This document shows, piece after piece, positions 10,101 through 22,100 of a stretch of DNA of 64,000 nt (its first letter is position 1; the number at the start of each line of letters is the position of its first letter). The notes under the pieces are model-generated. The model did no database searches. It saw only the letters and a list, made by a program, of their open reading frames with translations, and had not been told where the DNA came from. Origin of the DNA: Gymnogyps californianus (Eukaryota > Chordata > Aves > Accipitriformes > Cathartidae). The position numbers and the translations under genes are program-made. The stretch covers positions 1,414,368 through 1,478,367 of the forward strand of contig NC_059481.1 of the NCBI RefSeq assembly GCF_018139145.2. Reading direction: 5' to 3'.

Positions 10101-13100
10101 AAGAGAGAATAAGCAAGAGAAACGTGGGGACGAGCAGCTCCCACGGGAGAGGGCTCTCGGCCGAGCACCGCCGCGGAGGGGCAGAGCTGCTCCCCGCTGT
10201 TTCGTAGGAGCCGAGAGCATCGCCCCGCTCGCAAAGGCAGCGATGCCACAGGAGGAGGGATTTCGGTGGGGATCAGTGCCCGGCTGGTTCATCCAGCGTG
10301 TTCCTGGGGTGGGGAGCAACCCCGGAGCCTGCCGCGTGAGCTGAGCACGCGTCCCCAGCCCCGGGGGAGCGTGGCGGAGCCCCCCGCGAGGAGGATTACC
10401 TGGGTAGGGGTGGATGCCGTTGGTGTAGATGGTCTCCGAGGCGGGCTGCCCGTTGGTCTGCGGCGGCAGCGGGCTGAAGCCGTTCACCCCGATCGGCGTG
10501 GCGATGCTGGGCACGGGCGCCGTGCTGATGCCAGGTGGGGTGCTCGTACCTGCGGGAGGGGGGCGTCAGCGCCGGCAGCCCCCCTCTGAGGATGCTGAGC
10601 AGGATGGGGGGGGCAAATGGAAGGGGGAGGGGGGGGGCGTCGTACCTGAAGAGGGGGTGAGGGGGGCGGCCACCAGCCCACTGACGTTGAAGGCGGCCAT
10701 TTGCTGCATCTGGGCGGCGGCGATGGCGGCCATGGGGTTCAGGCAGGTCCCCTGCGCGGCCGCCATCAGGGCCGCCTGCTGCTGCATGATCTTAAGGAAA
10801 GAAAGGGAGGAAAAGGGGAAAGCGAGCGAGAGGCAGAGAGAAGGGGGGAGCAGGGGAGGATAAATCAGCATCCCCCCTTCGCACCCGCGCACGGGGGCTC
10901 GGAGGGATAAGTGCCACCCGCTGCCAGACCTGGGGACGGGAGGAGGTCTAGGTGACGCTAAAAAAGGTGATGTATGGGACTGCTGCGCCCTACGGCCACG
11001 CCACCCTCACCTGGGGGGGTGAAGCCCTCTGTTGTGCCCCTAAATGGGGATACACCAACCCTGACGGGCATCTGCACCCGCTGGCACTGGTACAATCCCA
11101 CGCAGGCTTTCACGGGCAAAACCAGCCCCCCCGCACCCGCGGGGCTCCCCAAAAACCCCCAGGTCCCGGCCGGCGCCAGCTCCTACCGCTTGCGTATAGG
11201 CCCCGTAGGCGCCGAACTGGATGGTCATGGGGTTGAAGATGCCCAGCTGCCCCGCCATCTGATGCATCCGCCGCAGGGTCCTCTCCTTATCCGTGTCCGC
11301 AAACTTCACCACCAGGCTGGACGAGGCGCCCTGAGACGGGGAGAAGATCGGGCTGACAGCGGGACCCCGGCAATGCCCCTGAAATGTCTCCCCGCTCCGG
11401 GGAGGGACCCGCTGGCTCACAGCGGCCGCAGCATCCTCGGCCCCGGGGATGCTGCCCGACTTGGCAGCAGCAACCAGCGATCGATGCGAGGTTTAATTAT
11501 AGCTGTTTTTTCTCCCCGGCGGCAGCTCCCTGACCTCTGTTTCCTTTTTCCCCGCCTCGTTCACAATTTTGACCTTCGGCGTTAATTAAACAGCCCCTTT
11601 CTCCGGCATGGAGGGAATTAGCCCTGCACGCCCACCCCCAGGGCTCAGCGCCCAGGCAAGGATGAACCTCGGGGTGATCCGGCCAACAAATTGCCAGTCT
11701 GTAGGATTTTGATCCAGTGAGACAGTGAGATCAAATTAGCTGGTGATTGGATTACGCAGGCACCATGGGGTCGAACAGGGCAGGGCGAGAGCCTGGCACT
11801 TACCGGCATGGTTTGGCTGCCGTGCAGACTGTTGATGGCAGCCTGCGCCTCGGCGTGGCTGCCGTATTTCACAAAGGCACAACCTAAGGGCAGAGAGGGG
11901 ACACGGGAGAGGTTGGATTCGGTCGCTGCAGGAGCCAGTGCTGCCCGGCCGGTGGCTCCCACCCTCCGTGGGTCCCGGCAGCCCACAGGGTGCTTACCCG
12001 GCTCCCCAAAGCCCACCTTTGCTAGCTCCGTCGGGCCCTCGGAGGATGGTGCACTCCTCGATCTGGCCGAAGGGCTCAAAGAGGCGCCGGACGTCGTCCT
12101 CGCTCTGCTGCTTCCCCAGCATGCCCACAAAGAGCTTCCTGTCTTCTAAAAACAAAACCAAGCCCGTCGGAGAGCGGGATGTCACTCACCGTCCTGTCCC
12201 CTCATCCCCGGTTTGCAAATGGCGCGCGGAGGGGAAAGAGCCGGGTAACACCGGAGCCTGGGGACGGAGCGATGCCGGTCTGGCGGCGAAGACACAGGGT
12301 TTATCACCTCCATCCTACAAAATGCTCGGGGTGGGAAAACCTCTCCTGCAGGGAAATTGCTGAGGTGTGAAGCCAGGAAGAGCCGGCTCCTGCTTCAGGG
12401 ACCAGAGCTGGGGCTTTTCCCCGGGATGGAGAAGCCGGCTCCCCCGGCACTGATGCAGGATGCGGCTGGGAAACAAAGAGAGCCGGCAAAACAGCGGCGA
12501 TTGCCTTCGTATGATTGACTCGCAGAATAACCCGCAGCCTCCGGCCGTGCCCAGGGGACATAAATAACCCAAACACGAGAGAAGGGAGAGTAAATAATGA
12601 GAATTTCATTATTATTACTAGCATCTGTCTTGCGCAGCCGCGCGCTCCCGCTGCGCGCTAATGGCATTTGACAAAGAAAATAAGGTGCCCTGTCAAGAGC
12701 GTTGCCGGGGAAATAAATAAATAATGGCAGGAGACGATTAATGCTCGGTCCGTTAAGGTACCGGGAAAATTAGTTAAGGGAATAGGGCTTGTGTGTTGTC
12801 TAGTTAAACATAAACCATCTCCTGGTGAAGGAGGCTGGGGGAGCAGGCTCAGCGGCCGAGCATCGCCTCCTGGGTGAGGGGACCGGAGCTGGGCGCCCGA
12901 GCTCGCCCATCGATTTTTAATCCTTCACTAATTACGCTCGGTAAGTGGGTAATTTATTTGCCGGGTCCTTCTGGGACGTGCCGGGACCAGCTTGCGGCGT
13001 GTTTAATAACGTGTTTTGAATAGGGGGATATCTACCCCGGCCATCCCGCCGAGGGCAGGCGGCCCCACGCGAGCATCCCACGTGTCCGAGCGTGCCTACG

Positions 13101-16100
13101 CGCCCAACGCTTGCTCGCGGCACCAGGAACGGCGGGGGGTTTTGATCCAATTCCTGCAATTTTGCCCAAATTATCGACTCAGCCTGGAGCTGCAAATGCC
13201 CGCAAAGAATTTGGAGGGGGGTGGCAGTTTCTGTTCGAGAGGGGCTCTGGCCATTTGCAGCTAACTCCTGCACCCCGACTCTGCCAGCATCCCCCCAGGC
13301 AGCTTCAGGCAGGTAATTAGGTTGTTTGATAGACGAAGGGGCTGTCAGAGAGCGGCTGGCTGGCGCTCTGCCCGGTATGACGTCAGGAGGCTCACGGTAT
13401 GACATCAGGACGTTCTCAGCGTGACGTCAGGACGTTCTCCCCAGCTGGCCAGGCAGGGAGAGCCGAGATCGCATTTGTTCTGCGCTCGGGTTTGGATGCC
13501 ACCGGCAAAGGCAGCTCCTTTCGCGGGTTTCTCTGCAAACAAACCTCCCCGCAGCAGCCCCCGCGATGCCACCGCGTCCCCCATCACCCCCCGGGTGGCC
13601 CTGCGCCCCCCTGCCCATGCAGGGCAGCCGGAGAAGGGGGTACCTACCTCCTCGGCCCTCGCTGTCGGCCGGCTTCACCTGGATGGGGCGGTTCATCTGC
13701 AACACACAAGCGGGAGCGGGCGGTCAGTGGCAGTGCCATGCCCCCCCTGAACCCTTTCCACAGGGAACGGCAGGATTTGGCCCCAGCCTGGCGCACGGGG
13801 CCGGGGCAGGGAGCAGGGGAGGGACCTGCAAGGACAGAGCCGAGGCTCGTGGCCACGTTGAACCAGGGATGCCGCGGGCGGAGGGCGATGCTACGGCCCT
13901 GGGGACGGGTACCCGGTGCCGCAGGCGCCCGCCGGGCTGCCGGTGCCAGCCTTGGCCGCCTGCCCGCTTTCCTCGACTGCAAAGGACTGCAGAGGCGGCA
14001 GCAGCGCCCGGCCGGCCCCAGCCCCTCCGGCAGCACCGCCACCGCTCTCCTTTTCCCAATTCTCACCCAATTTCGGCCTCCTCTCGTGCGTCGCCGCCGC
14101 GTGTACCCACAAGCGTGACATGCGTGTGCAGTGGGACACGCCGGGATGGTGCACACGTCCCTGGCCCGCTGCCCCACAGAGCCATTTCTCCTCCTCTCTC
14201 CCCCTCCTTTTTCCCCTCTTTTAGCCGAAAAATGCTACAATTACGGCCGTTTCCACGGCAACAAGCATGCTTCCCCCGCGATGCTGCAGAGCCCGAGCCA
14301 TGTGCTCGATGGGGTCGTCACGGCAACGGCAGGATGTCACGCATGACAGGGCGGGTGTGTGCGCACACGTACGCGACTCGAGCACACGCAGGGACAGCCG
14401 CGCACAAGCGGGCTGCTGTCGCACCCACGCGGGTGTGTACCCCTACCCCCGGGCTCCCCCTGCGCACCCCTGGAGGGGGTCCCCAAATTTAGGGGCTGGG
14501 TGGGGCAGCACCAGCTCCCCGCCCCCCCCCCCCTCCCCCCCCGGCCCCAGGGTGAGGAAGAGGATGGTTAAGGAAGAAGAGGAGGGAGGTTTCCACAGCA
14601 ACCGCCTCGTCTCCAGGGAAACGCAGGGAGAAATGTCAGCGCAGAGCCAGGGATGCTTCAGGGAGGGGAGCAGGACCCCAGGAGCCGTGGAGTGGCACCG
14701 AGGGACACGGGGCCACACGGCTGCCCTCACATCACCCATCGTGTCACCCGTCCCCCAAACATCCACCTACCCCAGCTCACCCCAAACCCCAGAGGCTGTG
14801 ACAGCACAGAGACCCGTGGGACCAACATCCCCCTCGTCCCCCATATCCCTGCCATGTCCAGGAGGAGGGAACCCCATTTTTTGGGGGGGCTGCCCCCCCT
14901 CCACCCACCCGCCAGTCCCATTTACCAGCGCGATGGCCTTTGATGGAATAAATTTCCCGTGCCCACTGCTGTATGCTTAATGTAATAAACCCAGCGAGTA
15001 TGATTTAGAATAACATTTACGGAGCCGCAGAGTGTCATTTTGATGTGTCTCCCGTCTCCGCTCGCCGGTTATTAAACTGTATTGATTCTCTGGGAGCGGC
15101 TGATGTTTATAAATGTCAGGCCTCAGGGACCAGCTAACCTACCCCAGGGCTGCCGCACCGCGCTGGGGAGAAACCGCCCTGGCCTGTGGACACCCCTGAA
15201 AAGGGGTTTTGGCACCCCTGGCATCGCCCCGTGCCCACCCCGGGGTGCTCGGTGCCCCCCTGCACCGGCTCCCACGGCACAGGTGGACGGCTTGGGCACC
15301 CAGACCAACCCCTGTGCCCGGTTGTCCGGCGCCCACTTGCCTGTCTGTCCTCACAGCACCCCTGCACCATGCCCCTGTGCCCACACAGTCACCCAGCCAC
15401 CCACCGCTGCCCCACAGCCCTCCATCCATCCTCCGACACCCAAACAAGTGCCCAGCCATCTCCCCCCACTCCTGACACCCATCTGTCCATTCACCCACCT
15501 CTGACACCCACACAACCACCCATCCACCCATCTCCACCTAAGATTCACCCATCAATTCACCCATCCATCCCCACAGCACCCATCCATCTACCCCCCAGCC
15601 CCGACCCATCCCCCTAGCATCCTTATACCAGCCCATCCATCCCCCATCTCCCTACCACCCACCTTTCCACCCCCATAGCACCCATCCCTCCACCCTCATA
15701 GCACCCACATATCCACCCACCCATCCCCCAACTCCCACCCATGTCCCCCCACCCATCTTCGCACACCCCAAGGACACACTGACGCATCCAGTGTCACAGG
15801 AGACCCTGTCTGGGGTGTCCCAGCACCCACCAGTCCTGTCACCCGTGGGTGCGCCACAGAGCCCCGGCTACAGCACCCCATGGCCAAACCACCGGTGTGC
15901 TACAGCCCGAGGGCGTCACCACTGGTTGCTAAATCACCACCTGACCCCTTGGGCACTGTCACCCACCCAAATTTGGAGCCCCCCAATAGCCTGGGCACCA
16001 GGGAGAGCCAGCCCATGGTGAATCCCTGCAGCGGGACCTGCCTCGTGGAACAGGGTCACTTCTGGCCCTCGCTCCTTCCTCGGTGTCACCCTCCTCCTCC

Positions 16101-19100
16101 TCCTCGCACCCAACAGCCGGAGGATCCAGAAGGCCACCGTGCATCCAAATGAGCCAAGACGGAGGCACCGGGTGACACTGGAGCAGCAGGCACCCGCAGG
16201 AGCCTAGTGCCCGCATCACCCCGGGGGCCCCCAGGTAGCCAACACCCGGTGGAGGTAGCCACCCATCATGGGAACACCCTGCCATCATGGGAACACCCTG
16301 CCAGAGCCCTGGGGGTGAACTCACAGTGAGGGGACACAGCCGGCCTGGGGACAGTCACACCAACCGCACGACCCTGCACAGGCGCACAACCATCCTAGTA
16401 CACCCCCACGCACAACCACGCATTCCCTACAGCCGCGCTCCCGTGCCCGCACACCTCTGAGCACAACCGCAGACCCACACACAGCACCCTCCATGCACAT
16501 CCACCCACCCACAGCTGCACGCTCGCCTCAGCACCCGCCCTGCACAACCGTACACCTACACAGCCGCACGCTTGCACCCCCACCGCCCCACGCACAACTG
16601 TACATCCGTCCTAGCATGACTGCACACCCACGTGCAGCCACACACCCACCCCAACCCAGCCCCGTGTGCACCCGCACACGATACCCTACACCCGCACACC
16701 CCGAGCCCAGAGTCCTCATGAGCACCCACCCACCCGCAGCCGCACACCCACACAACACCCACAGCACCCTCCCCGCAGCTGTGGATCCTGCACAACCACG
16801 GGCACACACCCCAGGGTGCACAGCCGGCACCACCATCCGTGCCAGGCAGGGGCACAACGCCCCTTGCCTCAGTTTCCCCACTGCGGCAGCGGGACCCACA
16901 GTGGGACCCCCGGCAGCCCTCTGTGGACACACGGACACCCAGTGCTGGACACCCCCCCTGGATGGCCACAGCTCTCCCCAGCAGCACCCACTCCCCATCC
17001 CCACCACCACCCACACACCTGAGTCCTGCGCACACCCAGCCAGCTCCCCCACCGGGCACCCACAATGTGAGAGCCCATGCAACACCCGTATGCACACAGG
17101 CACTCCCTGCTCCCTGCTCACACCCAGTGTGCGCACACGCACACGTGCGCACACTTACACACCCACCACCGCCACCCCCCAGGCCCACACACACGCACAC
17201 CCCATCACCACACGCACAATCGCTGGGTGCAAAAACACCCTTAGCACCTGCTTACACGCACACAGAGCCACCGACATGCTTGCACACCTACCATCCCTGG
17301 GTGCAACCGCTCCCCACCGACACCCACTTGTGCACACCCCAGGGGCAAAACTGTACCCCCGCCAACGCACACACGCACCCCTGCACCATCTGTGGGTGCA
17401 ACACCCCCCCCCAGCATATCCCCTTGCACACCTGCAACCACACACACAACACCAACACACACACACAAACCCAGGGTGGAAAAATGCACACTTCAGCCAA
17501 CACACAAACACACAAACCCATCCCTGGGTGCAGATACACCCTCTTCACCGACACAGGCATGCACACACTCCATCCCTGCCTGCAAATACACCCTGCTCAC
17601 CGACACCCCCACCGCACACCATTCCTGCGTGCAGATACACCCTCCTCACCAACACTCACACACAGCATCCCTGTGTGCAGATACACCTCCTTCACCAACA
17701 CCCCCCTGCCAACACCCTCCCCATCCCTGGATGCAGATACACCCTCCTCATCAACACGCACACACTCACAACCCCCATCCCTGCGTGCAAATACACCCTC
17801 ATCACCAACAACCACCCTGCCAACACATGCACCCCATCCCTGGGCGCAGATACACCCTCCTCACCAACACCCACACTCACACCCCCCATCCGTGGGTGCA
17901 GATGCACCCTCCTCACCAACACAGACATCCACACACCCCATCCTGTGTGCAGCTACACCCTCCTCACCAACACCCCTCCATCCTCATCCCTGGGTGCAGG
18001 TACACCCCGCTCACCAACACCCTTCCATCCCCATCTCTGGGTGCAGCTACACCCAGCTCACCAACACCCCTCCATCCTCATCCCTGGGTGCAGCTACACC
18101 CTGCTCACCAACACCCCTCCATCCCCATCTCTGGGTGCAGATACACCCTGCTCACCAACCCAGGCATGCACACACCCCATCTCTGAGTGCAGATACACCC
18201 TGCTGACCGACACCCCCCTGCCAACACCCCCCTCCACCCCTGGGAGCAGAAACACCCCCCTCACCATCACCCCCCCCATCCCTGCGGGCAAATACCCCCC
18301 CAGGTGCAGACCCCCCCTCCCCGGGTGCAAGCATCCCCCACTCCGAGGCACCCCCACCCCGCGGGTGCCGATGCCCCAGCGCACGCAGAGGCTCCGGGCC
18401 GAGCCGAGCCGAGCCGAGCCGAGCCGAGCCGGCGGCAGACAAAGGCGGGGCCCTACCTCGATGCAGAGGATCTTGGACCCGGCGGGCACCCACAGCACGG
18501 GCGGCCGCGGCCCGGGCGCCGGCACCTGCGGCAGCTGCATGGCCCGGCCCGGCCCGGCCCGGCCCGGCTCGGCTCGGCTCGCTTCGGTTCGGGCCGGCCC
18601 GACCCGGCTACACCCGAGGCGGCTCGGCTCGGTCCGGCCCGATTCGGCTCGGCTCGGCTCGCGCAAGCGGTGCGCGGGAGGCGGGGCGGGGGGAGGGGCG
18701 GCCGCAGCCCCGCCGAGCCGGGCCGAGCCGGGCCGGGCCGAGCCGAGGGGAGGGGCTGCGGTGGGGACACGCCCCCTCCACCGCCTAGACACGCCCCCGC
18801 GCCGCGCCGGGGGCGGGGCCTGGCCGGGGTGGGGGGACCCGGGGGGCGCGGAGCGCGGGGGTGAGCAGAGGCACGGGGGGTGTGCACAAGCACGGAGGGG
18901 TGTGCACAAGCACACAGGGGTGTGCACAGCTACAGGAGGATGTGCACGAGCACAGACGGGTGTGCACAGACAGAGAGGGGTGCGTATACAAGCACACACG
19001 GGTGTGCACAAGCCTAGAGGGGTGTGCACAGGCACAGGGCTGTGAGTGTGAGCACACACGGGTGTGCAGAAGCACAGAGTGTGCACGAGCACGGGGGGGT

Positions 19101-22100
19101 GTGTACAAGCACACGGGGTGCGTGCACAGGCACACAGGGGTGTAAACACAAGCAAAGAGGGGTGTGAACAGCTACAGGGGGTGTGCACAAGCATAGAGGG
19201 GTGTGCACAGGGGTGCGCGCACAGGCACACAGGGGTGTAAACACAAGCAAAGAGGGGTGTGAACAGCTACAGGGGTGTGCACAAGCATAGAGGGGTGTGC
19301 ACAGGGGTGCGTGCACAGGCACACAGGGGTGGGAGCACAAGCACAGAAGGGTGTGCACAAGCACAGGGGGGTGTGCACAAGCATAGAGGGCTGTACACAG
19401 GCACAGACAGTGAGCACACGGAGGTGTGAGCACAAGCACAGGGGTGTGCACAGGCACAGGGGTGTGAGCACAAGCACAGGGGTGTGCACACACAGACGCC
19501 TGCCCAGATGCGGCTGTGCGCCCCGGCAGATGCACGCCCACGCACCGCTGTGTGCACACACGCACAGAGGAGAGCGCACAGACGTGTGCCCACGCAGGGG
19601 CGCGTGCCCGCACGCCCACATGCAAAGCACGTGCTCACGTGCGCACCCCTGTGCTCGCCCCGTGCCGGCGTGCAGGGTGAGACGTGAGCAGCTCCAGCAG
19701 CCATACACCTCACACACGCGTGTGTACACACATGGGGGTGTGCGATGAGACGGGGACACAGGCAAGCCCGTGCCCGGCAGGCAGGGCCTGACCCCGCACC
19801 TCCTTCAGGCTGCCAAAGTGGGCTGTTAACTCTTAAACCTACTGATGCACAGCACGGCCAGTGAGAGCGCAGCTCAGGAAGCCACGTCCCTGCGAACCTC
19901 GTCCCCCTCCGTCAGCTCCGCGCACCCGAGGCAGGGATTGATAGTCACGGGCCCCGGCGCTTTCCCCAGCCGACCGGCGGCCCTATTGATTTTTATTTAG
20001 GCGAATAATTAAATATTTATTTTCACTTTGTTAAGCTCGGGAGGTCGGAGCCCACAGAAAGCGCAACAGCACGCGGGCGGCAGGAAAATCAATGCCTCGG
20101 TTTGCGGCCGCTGGAAGCGGCTCCTGCGCCCGCGCCCCGGGTAGGTGTCACCGTCCCCCACCCCAGCTCACCCTGACCCCCCCCCGGTGTCACTTACCCC
20201 CGGCAGCGTCTTCTGCTCGTGCAGGGCGCTCTGCGCCTTCAGGGCCGAGTCGCGGGCGCAGTAGGTGAGGAAGGCACAGCCTGCGGAGACGGGGAGATGG
20301 GGTCAGCGTCCGGCCCGGCACCGCCGCAAAGCCCCAGGCATGCGGAGAGCCAGCGGCGCAGCTAATATGGCGCTGGGGAACCAGCACCCTGGCACCCAGC
20401 ACCCCGGCACCCCGGCACTGTGGCATCCAGCAGCCCAGCACCCTGGCACTCTGACATCCAGCACCCTGGCACCCAGTAGCCTGGCATCCTGGCACCCAGC
20501 ACCCTGGCACTCTGACATCCAGCACCCCGGCACCCAGCACCCTGTGGCATCCAGCACCCCGGCACCCTGGCATCCTGGCACCCAGCACCCTGACACTCTG
20601 ACATCCAGCACCCCGGCACCCAGCACTCCGGCACCCTGGCATCCTGGTACCCTGGCACTCTGACATCCAGCACCCTGCCACCCAGGTGGGCACCACCACC
20701 AGCGGGGCCAGAGCTCAGCCCCGGAACAGGGTGGGAGATCTCGATACAAAAGAGACGGAGCAGCGGGATGAAGGAAGGAGCAAGGCAAGAGCAGGCAGCG
20801 AGTCTGGCAGTGCACAGGCAGCGGCGCTCCGGCCCCAGGCTCCAGGGAAAGCCGCAGCCGAAGCCCTCCGGGAAGCAGATCTCCAGGCGTCGAGGCCGCG
20901 CATCCCGGCTTGCCGCCACGCTTCTCCCAGCCCAGAGCATCCTCCTCGGGATGAGACTCGCGTGGCAAAGGCGCTCCGGCTCCTCCAACATCGTGGCGCT
21001 TCGGGAATCGGGAATACGCCTGGGGTGAGGTTTTCCCACGCTGACTCACGCTGCCGAGCCGCTCGCTCGCCCGGAGCTGGCGGCAACGAGCGAGCCCCGG
21101 GGGCCGGGGGCCGGTCCTCTCCCCTCCGTCTCTCCTGTTCCCGCGGGAGCATCCCAGGTCCCCATGCCGCCACCGTGCCGCTCCCTCCCCGAGGGCTCCC
21201 CCCCAGTTTGCTGGGGTCACATCCAAAAACGTCTGAAAGTGATATTAAAACAGCAGCAAAACAGTTTCCCTTCAACAAAGTAAATATTTAATGAATAAAA
21301 TTGACATTGATGCATTTTTAATATTGGCACAATTAAATCCGCCAGCTGATTAAGTATTAATAACTCTTAATAAGTACAATCAGCGTGCCTGGGAGGAGAG
21401 GGAGCGCGGCAGCGGGGCGAGGGGACACCGAGGGATGGGGTCCCTCGCCCGCCTTGGGGTGTTGGGGACACCTGCCCTCGCGGGGACCAAGGAGAGATCT
21501 CCCCCGGTTAAATATTATCCCACTGCAGGTGGAGAGGGGAGGTCAGCGCAGCGGCTCGCGTCAGTCCCGGTGCCATTTCCAGTGTTTATCATCCGTAATC
21601 ATGTTGGCTTCCTCCTCTCCGCTCTTTTTTCCCCCTTTTTTTTTCCCCTTTTCCCCTGCAGGTGACAATGAGGACGGTGCCTGGGCATTCCGGAGAAGTT
21701 CAGAGGGCTGGAGCGGGAGCAATCCCGCTTCGGAGACTCGCTGGAAGGAAGAATGCCGTTCAAATTAGAGAAGCGTCCGCAATTAAATGGCGCGTCTGGG
21801 CCGCAGCAGTTGAAGCCCACGCTGGAGGAAGCGCCGGGGGGGCCGGCAAGGCGCGAATCCCGTTGTTCGGGGCACGCAAGCAGCTTCGGAGGCGCCTGGA
21901 GACATTTCGGAGGCCGCAGTGCCGAGAACGATGGAGTCCGGGCGGCTGCCCCACGGCTGAAGGGCACCGTCGTGGCGGCATCTGCAAGCGCCAAGTTTCG
22001 GCTTCCCAGAAAGTCCCAGCGAAGCGGGTGCTGCCTGTGGCACAGGGGCTCGGCGACAGCATGCGGAGGAGCGTGAGATCCTGGCCGGGTGACACCCAGG

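Noticed and set aside
16493..19045. 850-codon + strand open frame
   Set aside because: It runs through CA-rich repeat, a minisatellite and the GC island. Its sequence is low-complexity Thr/Pro/His repeats, with no domain and no start context; it is stop-free only because the repeat lacks stop codons.
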